Origin: Mauremys mutica
Lineage: Eukaryota > Chordata > Testudines > Geoemydidae
Length of the DNA stretch: 64,000 nucleotides
Direction: 5' to 3'
Assembly: GCF_020497125.1 (NCBI RefSeq)
Contig: NC_059073.1
Coordinates: 143,415,012 to 143,479,011, forward strand
Each line of letters begins with the position of its first letter. Position 1 is the first letter of the stretch. Under the pieces are notes generated by a model that was given only the letters and a program-made list of their open reading frames with translations, did no database searches and was not told the DNA's origin. The position numbers and the translations under genes are program-made. This document shows, in pieces, positions 13,545 through 25,244 of the stretch.

Positions 13545-13615
13545 GTCGGGAACCAGAGCCTCCTTGTGCCAGATGCTGTACAAACAGACGAACAAGAAGG
13601 TCACTGGCCCGCGGC
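13545..13615 (-). mobile_element. L2/MIR-type 3' tail fragment
   Basis: CCTTGTGCCAGATGCTGTAC followed by AAACAGACGAACAAGAAGG, the reverse of the tail seen at 7785-7915. Confidence 0.4.
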
Positions 13616-13929
13616 TCATGTCTAACTAGAGATGGTCGGAAAACTGAATTTCTGTTCTACAGGCCATTCCGACATTTCGAGATGCGTTTTTGTTCTGAAC
13701 AGGAATGAAAAGTCAAAGAGTCCCACAGAATGAAAATGCTGAGAAATTTTGATTCAGAAGCATTGAAATGCTTTGTTTGGATAATGGTAAACCGATACAA
13801 AATATAATATTGGCCACATACACAAATATTGAAATATGACAGGAATGGTGGAATTCAATGAATCAACATGCGAAAGGCCAAACTGTTTTGTCAAAAAAAA
13901 AAAATCCAACCAGCTCTCTAACTACTGAT

Positions 13930-14345
13930 TTACGAGGAGAGGCCAAGGGAACTGGGGTTATTTAGTCTACAGAAGAAAAGAGTGAGGGGAGTTAGGGGGG
14001 ATTTGATAGCAGCCTTCAACTACCTGAAGGAGGGTTCCAAAGAGGATGGAGCTCGGCTCTTCTCAGTGGTGGCAGATGACAGAACAAGGAGCAATGGTCT
14101 CAAGTTGCAGTGGGGGAGGTCTAGGTTGGATATCAGGAAACACTGTTTCACTAGGAGGGTGGTGAAGCACTGGAATGGGTTCCCCAGAGAGGTGGTGGAA
14201 TCACCATGCTTAGAGGTTTGTAAGGCCCAGCTTGACAAAGCCCTGGCTGGGATGATTTAGTGGGTGTTGGTCCTGCTTTGAGCAGGGGGTTGGACTAGAT
14301 ACCTCCTGAGGTCTCTTCCAACCCTAATCTTCTATGATTCTATAC
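13930..14345 (+). mobile_element. CR1 LINE, 5'-truncated 3' end
   Basis: Opens in the [11 protein letters not shown] region of ORF2 and runs through [20 protein letters not shown] to LDKALAGMI and stop. It then ends in the typical CR1 terminus with TCTATGATTCTAT at 14331-14343. Confidence 0.9.
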
Positions 14346-14384
14346 TTGAGATCAAAGATTCACCATTTAAAGCCCAGAAAGACT

Positions 14385-14480
14385 CATTTGGCTCCTTTGT
14401 TCTGGCCTCCTGCACAATGCAGGCCAGAGCTTCACTCAGTGATTCCTGAATTAAACTTAGTAACTTGCAGTTCCCTGTTC
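14385..14480 (-). mobile_element. CR1-type LINE fragment
   Basis: A short remnant with GGCCTCCTGCACAATGCAGG and GTGATTCCTGAATTAAACTT, aligned with the corresponding part of 2090-2285. Confidence 0.5.
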
Positions 14481-14591
14481 TAATCATACAGGAATGGCTT
14501 AAATCACAAAGCTGTGTGTGTTGAATGTTCCAATGCCCTCTTCCCATGCACACTTTCCTATCAGAAGGAGCATGACATTTGCACAAATGAA

Positions 14592-15455
14592 CATAAGAAT
14601 GGACAAACTGCATCAGAACAATGGTCTATCTAGCCTAGTATCCTGTCTCTGACAGTGGCCAGTGCCAGAGCTTCTGGGGGAATGCCCAGAACAGGGCAGT
14701 TGGCGTGATTCACCCAGTCTTCCCCTCCTGGCTTCTGACAATCTGAGGTTTAGGGTCGCAGAGAGCATGGGGTTGCGTCCCTGACCATCTTGGCTAATAG
14801 CCATTGATGGACCTATCCATGAATTGACCCAGTTCTTTTATGAACCTAGTTATACTTTTGGTCATCACAATATCCCCTGGCAGTGAGTTCTGCAGGTTAA
14901 TTATGTGTGTTGTGTGCAAAAGCACTTCCTCTTGTTTGTATTAAACCTGCTGCCTATTCATTTCATTGGGTGACTCTTGGCTTTTGTATTGTGGGAAAAG
15001 GTAAACAACATTTCTCTCTTCATCTCTTTGCTAGGCCTCCTCTTTTTAGCTTCTCCTTATCTGAAAGCTGTTCCATACCCTTGATCATCGTTGTTGCCAT
15101 TCTCTGACCTTTTCCCAGTTCCACTGTATCCTTTCTGAGATGGGGTGACCAGAACTGGACACTGCATTCAGGGATAGGCGATGATGCGAACACACCCCGG
15201 ATTTATATAGTGGCATTATGCTATTTTCTGTCTTCTTTTCTATCCCTTTCCTAATAGTTCCTAACATTGTTAGCCTTTTTGACCACTGCTGTGCAACGAG
15301 CTGCAGTTTTTCAGAGAACTAGCCACAGTGACTCCAAGATCTCTGTCTTGAGAGGGAACAGGTCGTTTAGATCCCAACATTATACATACGGAATTGGGAT
15401 TGTTTTTTCCATTGTGCGTTCCTTTGCACTATGGATTTGTTAAATGGTATTGAAG
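14592..15455 (-). mobile_element. CR1 LINE, part of ORF2
   Basis: The reverse complement reads CR1 reverse-transcriptase C-terminal sequence with MLGTIRKGIEKKTENSIMPL, then the 3' region that ends ACATAAGAATGG on the + strand at 14592. Frameshifts break the reading frame. Confidence 0.85.
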
Positions 15456-15579
15456 TTTGTTTATTTCTTAAAGAGGAGGAGACAATAGCCCTGATGCTAA
15501 AGAGAGAGCTGAATGAGAAGCCGCTATGTTGTCTTAACATCCAGCTATTTGTTCCTTTGTTACTTATCATCGTTAGTTA

Positions 15580-15665
15580 TTTGGATAGTGCCCCGGAGCC
15601 CCAGGCACGGACCAGGACCCCACTGCGCTAGGTGCTGTATAAACACAGAACAAAGACAATCCCTC
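15580..15665 (-). mobile_element. L2/MIR-type 3' tail fragment
   Basis: GGAGCCCCAGGCACGGACCA, CACTGCGCTAGGTGCTGTAT and AACACAGAACAAAGACAATC, an antisense copy of the tail. Confidence 0.5.
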
Positions 15666-16795
15666 ACATGACGCACATCTGCCCCCTAGCACCAGGCAGG
15701 GCCGTGCCCAGAGGAACACGTCAGTTCTAGGGCAGAGTGCCATTTTCCCACTGGAACAAGTTTTCGTTCAGTTTCTGGTGAGTTTGGGATTCCTGCTCTC
15801 CTTTCAGAGGCAAGAAAAGGAGGAGGAAAACACACAGGGGAAAACTCAAAAGCCTGATGAGAATGCCAGATAAGAGCATTTTAAAACTCCCCAGGGTTTT
15901 CACAAAGAGCTTTTCACCATTGTTCAGGCAGCTCCATTTCACTTTACCATGTCCACCTGCAATCCAGCCCACCACCCAACAGACCGTGAGAGAACCATGG
16001 AAAGATGTTATACTTCACTGAGCAAGAGCAACACTGAACCTGACCTGCCGAGCTGCTGGCTTTTAAGGGACTCTTTATGCCCTCAGGACTTCTAGGAGCT
16101 CTTGGGCCAAGGTGCTCCAGGTGCCATGACCACTAGTGGTGCAACAGTGATGTTGACTAGATTGCAGGGGTGGGGGGGAAAATAGGTTCTCTCAACAGGC
16201 AGCAAAGAGGTCTTGAATCACCAGTCAAATTTGCTGATTAGGTGAGATCATTCCTTGGTTTCATGTAGTTCACCCAAGAACCATCAGATGGCAACAGTTT
16301 TTAGGAACTTCCATTCACTGAAAGCACCAATGTAAGTCTGGAAAGAACTGGACTTTTACTGGGTAGAGGGAAGATCCATATGTCCCACCAGCTATCAAGT
16401 TTAGGTGGAAGTTCCAACAATCCCACCAGCATTGTCTCTCCCATACAATGACCATAGTGTCTGAGCCAGTGCTTTTTGTGGGAGAGGGATGCAATGATAC
16501 CCCAGAAGAGATCCCACAGACTTTGCCTTGCCTTGCCCACTCTCCTGGTTCATCCTCATGCTCAGAGCAATCCAGTCCTAGAGTGCCACACATCCCCTTA
16601 AGAATCTCCTTCCCTCCCACCACATCCTTCCCCCCCTGCACCCTCAGATTCCAACAGCACTTCCCTCATTAGTGGCATCTCTTCATGGAGATGTTATTCG
16701 ATGTATCAACAGCTGGCTACGTCAAAACTTATGCCTGCTCCCTCAACTTCAAGGGAAGGACACAGGCTCAGACTCTTAGCATAGTAAGGACAGTG

Positions 16796-17073
16796 CAGGG
16801 CCGGCCTTATGGGTGGGTGATGTGGATGACTGCCCAGGATGCAGTGCAAGAAGCGGGTTGTGTCTAGGGTGTGAGGCCATAGAAGAGAGCTCAGGGCAGT
16901 GGGTTGGTGGAGGTAGCAGGGGGATAGGTGGGAGGCTAGAGGAGGCAGTGGGGACATTGTGGGGATCCTGGGGAAGACAGCAGAGCATGGGGGGTGGTGA
17001 GTGGGGAGGCAGTGGCCAGGGGCACCAAAATACAAGTTCACCCAGCATGCCATTTTCCTTAAGGCCAGCCCTG
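16796..17073. mobile_element. hAT-type non-autonomous DNA transposon, 278 bp
   Basis: Inverted termini CAGGGCCGGCCTTA and TAAGGCCAGCCCTG. Flanking 8-bp direct repeats GGACAGTG (16788-16795) and GGAGAGTG (17074-17081) match at seven of eight. Eight-base target duplications and CAG-starting termini are hAT hallmarks. G-rich interior with no transposase. Confidence 0.78.
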
Positions 17074-17084
17074 GGAGAGTGCCC

Positions 17085-17245
17085 ACCCCAGAGAGCTTTC
17101 AATCTAAGTACACAAGACAACAACAGGTGAGGGGGAAACTGAGGTACTGAGCAGGGAAAATGACTTGCCCCAAATTGCACAGCAGGTCAGTGGCAGAGCT
17201 GGGAATAGGCTCCAGGCCTGACTCCCAGTCCTGTGCCCATAGGCA
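17085..17245 (-). mobile_element. MIR-like SINE
   Basis: GGGGGAAACTGAGGTACTGA, ATGACTTGCCCCAAATTGCA, GTGGCAGAGCTGGGAATAGG and a trailing tRNA-like part. It follows directly on the hAT element ending at 17073. GAGAGCTTTCAATCTAAGTA at its left is the matching tail. Confidence 0.7.
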
Positions 17246-17528
17246 CTAGGCCTCCCCATCACACACTGCCTTCCTTAGGCATCAGCGTAGGTTCTCAAAG
17301 AACGTTTACCACACGCAGCGACCGGGTCACAGAGAACGCAGGGGACATGCTGCATGCTAAAGGCAGCAAGGCTGACCTCAGCCAGCCTGTGGCACTACAC
17401 AAGGGCATTAAACTGAAGAATAAAAAAACAGGTTCAACCATGAATGAAACAGCAATTCATAAAGTTGGACATGCCTTCGGTTACTTACAGTCAGCAGGAA
17501 GCAGCCGCCGCCGTGGTAGAGCAGTAAG

Positions 17529-17791
17529 CAGGGGAAGTTCTAGGTATTTTGCCGCCCCAAACACGGCAGGCAGGCTGCCTTCGGTGGCTTGCCTGCGGGA
17601 GGTCCCCGGTCCCGCGGATTCGGCGGTACGCCTGTGGGAGGTCCACCAAAGCCGCAGGACCAGCGGACCTGCCACAGGCAAGCCACCAAAGGCAACCTGC
17701 CTGCCGCCCTTGCGGCGACCGGCAGAGCGCCCCCTGTGGCTTCCCCCCCCCAGGTACGCACTTGGCGTGCTGGTGCCTGGAGCCGCCCCTG
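17529..17791. mobile_element. hAT-type non-autonomous DNA transposon, 263 bp
   Basis: Left end CAGGGGAAGTTC, right end GGAGCCGCCCCTG, with flanking GCAGTAAG (17521-17528) and GCAGCAAG (17792-17799), seven of eight matching. The interior holds an inverted repeat (about 17566-17600 against 17675-17710; GGCAGGCAGGCTGCC and its complement), so it could fold into a hairpin. GC content is far above the flanks. Confidence 0.78.
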
Positions 17792-19199
17792 GCAGCAAGG
17801 GAGAGATGATAACGGGATACCTCTTACTGCATCCACAGGGTCACAGACCCTGACTTTGCCCCTCCTAGAGGAGGGCGACCACAATGGGGGGGTCAGTGTG
17901 TTTGGAAAGCATGCATAGGGAGGAGAGGGGCATAGCCAGGAGGAAAATGCCTTTGTGCATCTGGAATGCCAGGAAAAGCTCTGGCCAAACCACACCAGAG
18001 TCCTCTAAATACCAAGACCAAGGCAGCTCATGTGGGGGGGGGACACACCCACGCAGCTCCCATCCCAGAGCTGCCACCTCCACTACTGAGATTTCCCAGA
18101 AGCAACTTGTGTAGCTAAGTGACCATGATAGGCTTACCTGGGTGACCCAGAGTATTATGGGCTGGAACCTGGCTCCCCTCCCTTACTTCCTGTTTCATCA
18201 GAGGAAAGTCCCTCCCCCTCATCCCAGCTGTTTTCATGCATTTAAACACAGCAGGAAGGTCCCAGCCTGCAAGTGCTGTGAGTAGATTTATTTTTGTTGC
18301 CCAGCGCAGCCCTGATATGAAAGCTAGGGACTTTGGGTGCCCTCTTTGAAACACGGCAAAGGGACCTTATTTTCAGAGAGGCAGAAGCTCTGCATGCCCT
18401 AAAAATCAGGCCTTTATCAGGTGTCGCAAGGTACTCAAAAATAAACCAACCCCCAGGGTTCTGAAAAAGAAAAAAAAAAACACTGGCCACTTTAATAGGC
18501 TTAGTCTGAGTGCACTAAATATCCAGAGACACCATCCTTAGAGAGTAGAGCTGGAGGCAGCTGTCACAAAGAAATATATTTCCTCCTGTCCCAGCAATTT
18601 CTCTCTAGTTGCTCCTTCTTACTGGCTTGGCAGGCTGGGCAGGTTTTTTGCCCTGCCAAACTGCTGAGTCTGGGATCAGTGTGGGTATCCTGTGGCTCTT
18701 ACAGAAGATGTTGGCAAAAGAACAATTAGCGGCCCTCCTGTTTAGGTGTCATGTTTACTAAGCAACGAAGTTGGAACTAAAAACATACGGAGGCGATGCA
18801 GCTCTTAAGTATCTAGGTGGTGGGATAAGGGGGGGGGGGTGTGATTGTTGCAGCCTTAGAGGGCCAGTGTGATGGTGTCTGCACAGAGAATGGCTGACAC
18901 CCTGTCTCCTGGCAACTGATGGCCTGGGCCCCTCCCCTGCAAAGGTGCCAACTGAAGGTGTTGGAGAACAAAGAGATCAGGTGGCCTCCTACTTCACGTT
19001 CTTGGAGTGCATTGCTCATACGGGCACAAGCCCTTTATTAGCAAGGCCCCACTGGGCCGGTGTGTGCATGCCCTCCCCCTGGACTTGTTGTCAGGCTCCA
19101 TTAGGCCCATTTAAAGACAGAGATGCCGATCGCATGGTTCTGAGCCAGCCATCTCAGTTGTTCCTTGGGGATGTTTTGGATTGAGCTCTCCCCTGAAGC

Positions 19200-19580
19200 A
19201 GTGACCTCAACCCAGGTCTTCCACCCCTAGGGGAGCACCCTAACCACTAGTTTATAGAGTCCTTCTCACCCTCTCTGGATCTTTAATGTTACAGAAAGTG
19301 GAACAGCTTCAGCAGGAGAGAGCCTGACCCAGAAGGTTGGCTGTTTTCTGCTCTAGGAATTGTTCTGGGGCAGTTCTCTGGCCTGTGTTATACAGGGGGT
19401 CAAACTAGATGATCCCAGTGGTTCCTTCTGGGCTTGGCACCTGTGAATATCTTATAGCCCCAGTGGTTAGGTACTGCCTCCTAGGATATGGGGAAAGGAG
19501 GGTTCAAATCCCTTCTCTACATCAAGCAGTGGAGAGATTTGAACCCAGGTCTCTCACAACCTGGATGAGGATGCTAACTA
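19200..19580. repeat. tRNA-like inverted segments (two fragments)
   Basis: 19200-19275 contains AACCCAGGTCTTCC and ACCCTAACCACTAGTTTATA. 19445-19580 contains CAGTGGTTAGGTACTGCC, GGTTCAAATCCC and then the reverse, GATTTGAACCCAGGTCTC with GCTAACTATTGGG. The second piece is a head-to-head pair of B-box-like words. Confidence 0.45.
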
Positions 19581-20799
19581 TTGGGTGAAGACAGTAGCAG
19601 CAGCATCTAAACCAGGTCAGTCCTAAGTCCAGGACGGGGCTCACAGCTTCCAATCCCAGATGGCTCGAGGTGCCTAACTCCCTTTGAAGGGGGCAGTTTA
19701 GGCCTCACCCTTCTCCTTGGCATTTCCCATTAGCTATCAAGCTGCTCCCTGTTCAGCATGCTGGCTTTTTTGTAAAGCCCATTCTTGGGTGCCTAACTCC
19801 CCCCGTGCATTAAAGCCCAGGTGCTAACTCAGAGCAGGGGATCCCAGGAGGCACCTAGAAGGTAGGCATTGCAACACTGAGGCTAAGTCCCCTTAGAAAC
19901 CGGCCACCAGCACATCAAGAGACGTTCAGGCCTAACCCAGGTTTTGACTACAGCTTTTGTGGCTCTCAGTCCATGGTGCCTCTGCTGAGGCTGCCATCAC
20001 GCCCCTGGGGATTTGGCAGTGACACCTGCAGACACCTCTCGGTTGAGATACAAACTTGCTCCATCCAGGCGGCAATCCTGCAGTGATCACTGCACAGTAA
20101 GCCCCCCATGCAGCCACACAACCCCCCAGTGACTTCAGTGGGAGTCTGATCCTGCCCATGGAAGCCTTAGATAGCCTCTAGCTGCTGTCGCTAGGGACTA
20201 GCTTCCTACAGGTGACGTAGTCCCTTACCAATCTCAGTGCCTTCCAGCCCCACGCCACTCTGGAGCGATACAGACCAAGGGAGAACAAGGCTGACACTCT
20301 GCTAGATAGTCCGTTAACACTTAGCAATGTGTTTGCTAGGTATTTAGGGCCTGAGCCAAAGGCGACTGAGCCTTGCCACCCACTTCACTGGGCTTTGGAG
20401 CAGGCTGTTAATTCCAAACACACCTGGGGATTTCATATATACATCTTAGGGCTAAACAGTCCTAGGCTGGAAAAAAAATAAATTTGCTGACACAGGTAAT
20501 GGGGCAGAACGGCTTTTGAATGGTTTACGGTGACAGACTCAAGGCGCCTTTAATGTTTTTATGTTAACTGCTTTTGCCCAGACCCTTACGTGACCTTATT
20601 TTATAACACGGTGTATTTTCGTCCAGGTAACAGGGTGCTGCCCATCAGAGGCTGTTTGCACAGCTGGAAAAGGAGCGGTTCCCAGCTTGTCAAAACACAG
20701 CTGGCAGGAAGCAGAAAACAGTGAGCCTTCTAGTAAAGGGAGAGCCTTATGCCAGCATGCCCTGGGAGCGCAGGGTTAGATTTGATCCTCAGTTCCCAG

Positions 20800-21860
20800 G
20801 GGGGGGAAAAAAACAGTATGTTTCCTTCCAAGTGACTCCATCTGTAAGAGGAAGCAGATCTCTAGGCAGATTTAGCAATGCGTAGTGCTATGGCTGTGAC
20901 AGATAGGGCAATTTCCTGCACTAGCCATGGGAGAGCCTATTGAATTAAGTTTAAATGTCTTTGAGGTCCATTGTTAAATGAATGGTTTATGTATTACTGA
21001 GGGCTGGGATTGTGTGTAACCGCTCAAGGAGGGAGATGGGATATGAACCCTGAGACGTAATATGTACTTCAGAGGACTGTATTGAACAATGTGCCAGGCA
21101 AGAATGTACTTTTGCGACAAATAGTATCAAGTGTTTTGCCTGGGCACGCTCTAGTGGGAAGGTGGATGCAGATTCTTCCCGTCGGCTATGGAAAACCCCA
21201 GCCTTTTGAAGCTATGCCCTGAAGAGAGGGCTACTCTCTGCTGATTATCTGTTCCCGGAGTCTGAAGATCAAAGGGACAAGCTGTTATAAAGGAAAGACT
21301 GAACTGTTCCTGGGTGTTCTGGTTCTGAACTAAGGCTGCTGTGAACTTGTAACCACAGAAAACCCCCTTGGTGGGGTTTGAAGGATTGACTCCAACATGC
21401 GCTGGAGTTAGAGGATGATCTCCGCATACATGTAGGATCTTTTATTGGTTTTAGTATGTTTTTTTTTCCTGTAATGTTTTCACCTTAAGAATACATGTGC
21501 TTGCTTAGAAAGGGCCATTTGGTAACTTGTAACTGCAGGTACTTACAACTGTTCATAGCCTTTGAAGAGAAAGTAAAGCACAGGGATATCACCGTGTAGG
21601 CAGGGAACTGTGCAGCTTGGAAAAACATGGATCAGGAGGGAGACGTGGGTCTCTGCCCAAGAGAGGTGATGGCTGAGGAATCCTGGGTGGGTGCCATCAG
21701 GGGACTACAGAGGGAGATTACAGGTGCAGTTTTCCTGGACTGCGACAGGGTCTTGGGGAGAGAGGGTGGGAAGCCCAATAGTTGGGAAGGTTGGTAGGTT
21801 TCCTGCCCACAGTATATAGTCAAGACCCCATTTCTCAGCTAGACAGCCCCTGAGTTTGGC
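20800..21860. other. Possible old dispersed repeat, unassigned
   Basis: The composition and phrases such as ACATGTGCTTGCTTAGAAAG and TTGTAACTGCAGGTACTTAC suggest a repeat copy, but no termini, reading frame or domain can be shown. Confidence 0.25.
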
Positions 21861-22914
21861 TCAAGTTTTGCTAACCCACACAGCAGCAGGGCCTGGTTCT
21901 TTGGGAGAGCTTGGCAGGGAGCCTATCACACTCACCCCAAGCACGTTAGCCCTGAGTCACTAACATTAGCACGTTCTATCAGGGCAGACCCCGCTTCACT
22001 CCGAGACACCAAACGATGACATTTCCCAGCTGCTGAATGACTCAGCCTCACTAACTGCAAACTCAGCGTTCCCGGTCCTTCCCCCTCTGGACTCCTCTGT
22101 GCATGTGCCTTGTGGTTTTCAGGCTGGACCAGCCTCCCCCTCCTGCCTTGAGCCCCCAGAAGACCGACCATGATTTTGATCTCTCTTGCTGGAAGGGTGG
22201 TTAGCCAGTTTTCGCTCTCCATACCCCTTCAAGCCAGGGTAACCAGGGACGGTGAGGCATTGGTGCTATTCCGGACCATTAGGTCTTGCAGGGTCCCTGG
22301 AGGCAGAAAAGAGCCATGACTCAGTTGTAATGATGACTATGCAGATTGTTTATTAAGGCGACTGAGACCCAGGCAGCCCCTGTATCTCTCTCCCTAGCTG
22401 GCTGCACCCAGGCATAGCTACAAGACACCCAGATTTGGTCCTGTTAGAATTACTGCACACAAACAGGCGCTCTCAGACCACGAGGGTATTACTGTAGATT
22501 AAAGAAAACAACCAAGGATACAGAGCCTAGCACAACGGGGCTGTGAGCTTGGCCCTGCTGTAATAAACATGATTCACGCTACATCTACGGCCTTGCTGCC
22601 CCTGGAGATTTCAGCCAGCCGGGCACAGCTGCAGTGGGTCAAAGCCCTAACATAGGCGGGCTCAGCTGCCGTGGTCTGCACTGGTGCCGTCGCACCGGTG
22701 GCTGGGATCACTGAGTGGGCTGTCTGCTTTGGAAGCAGGCACCTGGCATCAATTCACAGCACTGCTCCGTGGCAGGGGTCGCTCCCCCCCCCCGCCCCGC
22801 CCCGCTGAATGGAGTGGTGTGCATGCCTGCATCTGTATAAAGAGGATGCTACCTCCTCCTGCCCTCCAGATGATAGGGGTTACAGGCTATATTCACTAGG
22901 GCCTGACACACACA

Positions 22915-23095
22915 GCTGTTATATAGCATTTTTCATCTGCAGCTCTCAAGGTGCCTTACAAAGAAGGGCACTAGCATTATCCCCATTTTACGCATGGGGA
23001 AACTGAGGCACAGGGCAGGGAAGTGACTTGCCAAAGGTTACAGAGGACATCAGTAGCCAAGCTGGGACTAGACCCCTGCTCTGCAGCATCCCCAT
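22915..23095 (-). mobile_element. MIR-like SINE
   Basis: CCCCATTTTACGCATGGGGA, AACTGAGGCACAGGGCAGG, GTGACTTGCCAAAGGTTACA and GCTGGGACTAGACCCCTGC. A well preserved core in antisense. Confidence 0.75.
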
Positions 23096-23640
23096 CCACA
23101 TGTCAAGGTCCTAATTCGGGCTTTTGGGCACCACTATACGTAATGAACAACAGTGCAATGGGCTTATTGTAACAGGCTCCAGCCAAGATGGCTCTGTCCC
23201 CACTGCTGTCTGACCCTTGGGGCTTTAATCCCCACCCCCAGCCCAGCTTGCCTTCACGCTCCACCTGTGCTGCTGGCATTGTGTGAGTGACATGTGCTCT
23301 AATTGTTTTCAATGGCAGGATGGATGTGCTCACAGCTCCTGACAGCACACAGCCCGTAGCAGTCACGGGACTCGTCTTTTGCTGCATCTGTCCATTAAAG
23401 TGCGACATCAAAGTGACTGAGGCCAGGCGACCAGCCACTCCAGAACAAAATGGCCCAGCAGCCTCTGTTAACAGAAAAACATCTTCTGACAGCAGTAATG
23501 GGACTGCAAAGCCAGTCTGGGATGAAGAGTGCTGTGACAGACAAAGCCAATGCAATGGAACCTTCACTGCAAGCTGTTAGCTCCATTGGTCCTTATGGAA
23601 TTGACGTTTTAAATGCATGAAGGACCCATTTAGAGGTTAA

Positions 23641-23728
23641 GCCCAGATCCTCAAATGGCATTTAGGGGCCTAACTCCGATTGATTTCAACTGGAGTTAGG
23701 TGCCTAAATATCTTTGAGGATCTGGGCC
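23641..23728. repeat. Palindromic (hairpin) element, 88 bp
   Basis: Left arm GCCCAGATCCTCAAATGGCA and GGGGCCTAACTCCGATTGA. The right arm reads TTTCAACTGGAGTTAGGTGC and ends GAGGATCTGGGC. Nearly the whole element is one inverted repeat. Confidence 0.75.
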
Positions 23729-24220
23729 ATAGGCCCTGATCCTGCAATGAGGAAGACCATGCATCTCCATTGACCTCTGACCACCAGCCCGCTGCTGCTA
23801 GCAATACTAGGATGCAGCTTTTTAAAGCTAGACAATGAACTGTAAGAACCAGTCCTGTTGTAGCAGGGATATGAACCCACTGATCTAATGAGTCTATTCC
23901 CACTCCAGCATTCAGAAGTCTACAGCCTTTAATTAGGAGGTGAAAGTATAATCAAGAGCAACCAACTTGCTGTCATATGTCTAAGCAAACAAGTCATGAA
24001 TGGGGACAAAGTTCAACAGTTGCCAATCAGCTTCCAGTCTGGGGGCTATGTACAATATCATAGGGGAATTCCAATCACTTTGCTACATCTTGCCCTCTGA
24101 AAACAATCCGAGGTTGCAGGGAGAAGAAATGTTAAAGGAAAAAGTTGGGAATTTTAGGTACCAAACCAATACACACAGAAAATAGAATCAAATCCATGAA
24201 CATTTCTATTAAACACCTTG

Positions 24221-24314
24221 AACCTGATTCTTAATTTCATTTTACACCAATGTAACTACATCTGCGGCACAGCAGTTTCTTCTGATTTGCACCATGGGGA
24301 AAGGAATCAGATCA
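24221..24314. repeat. Palindromic (hairpin) element, diverged
   Basis: Left AACCTGATTCTTAATTTCAT with TTTACACCAATG; right TTGCACCATGGGGAAAGGAA and TCAGATC. Inverted copies around a loop, the same plan as 10103-10178. Confidence 0.45.
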
Positions 24315-24668
24315 AGCCAAACATCAGAGCAAGTATTTCCACAAAAAACAACGGGTCAGATTTAAAAGATTTCTAGCGTGGATTGCAACCCAAACGCTAC
24401 TACTTTGTGGTAGTACCTGACAGTGAGATAAGTGGTCTGTATTTATCCTTGGAGCCCACTGCCATTATGGGGGTGAGGGAAGTAAAATCGAAACTACTGC
24501 GATCTGCCTTTATAACAGAAATCAGTTCTCCTGGTCATATTGCCAGTGCTCTGGTCATTGTAAAATCAGTAGCCTTGCAGAGTTATTTGGACACAGCACT
24601 GAAAAGCGTTATTGAAATGCTTGGCAATTTTTGTTGATAAGGCCCAGAACTGGGACTCAGAAGACCTA

Positions 24669-25244
24669 CAGTAGATCCTCAAAAAGTTATGAACACCTTG
24701 GGATTGGAGGTTGTTCATAATTCTGAAATGTTTACCTCTGAACAAAAAGTTAGAGTGGTTCTTTCAAAAGTTTACAACTGAACATTGACTTAATACAGTT
24801 TTGAAACTTTTACTGGGCAGGAGAAAAATACAGCTTTTAACCATCTTAATTTAAATGAAACAAGTATAGAAAGTTTCCTTACTTTGCCAAATCTTATTTT
24901 TTTTTAAACTTTCCCTTTAATTTTTTAGTTTACATTTCACACAGTACTGTACTGTATTTATTTCCTTCCCCCTATGATAATCAGGTAGCAACAGAATATC
25001 AGGGTTGGAAGAGACCTCAGGAGATCATCTAGTCCAACCCCCTGCTCAATGCAGGACCAATCCCCAGGCAGATTTTTGCCCCAGATTCCTAAATGGTCCC
25101 CTCAAGGATTGAACTCACAACCCTGGGTTTTGCAGGCCAATGCTCAAACCACTGAGCTATCCCCCCAATACTTCCAGTTCTAAATGAGGTGTATGGTTGA
25201 CCAGTCAGTTCATAACTGGTGTTCATAACTCTGAGATTCTATTA
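24669..25244. mobile_element. Tc1/mariner Tigger-like DNA transposon (non-autonomous)
   Basis: Terminal inverted repeats: left CAGTAGATCCTC...GTTATGAACACC, right GGTGTTCATAAC...GATTCTATTA, flanked by TA at 24667-24668 and 25245-25246. The interior has the CAGTACTGTACTGTATTT word seen in Tigger relatives. A turtle SINE interrupts it. No transposase is left. Confidence 0.75.
24986..25172 (-). mobile_element. Turtle tRNA-derived SINE (with CR1-like tail)
   Basis: On the minus strand: a tRNA-like head with A box (TAGCTCAGTGGTTTGAGC) and B box (GGTTGTGAGTTCAATCC), a body with CCATTTAGGAATC, and a 3' tail with TGGACTAGATGATCTCCTGA like the CR1 3' end. It is inserted inside a Tigger-like transposon. 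Confidence 0.88.

Larger units (their letters stand above)
17800..22914. other. Intergenic, no gene recognised
   Basis: It contains the tRNA-like inverted segments (19200-19580) and the possible repeat at 20800-21860. Phrases at 19640-19900 (GTGCCTAACTCCC twice) are decayed palindrome-type repeats. No coding potential is recognised. Confidence 0.55.

Noticed and set aside
17233..17853. 206-codon + strand frame
   Set aside because: It lies over the hAT element at 17529-17791 and its flanks. The composition explains the lack of stops.
25120..25165. tRNA gene suggested by A-box and B-box words (also at 36164-36200)
   Set aside because: These belong to the turtle SINE head; no intact cloverleaf or anticodon arm is present.
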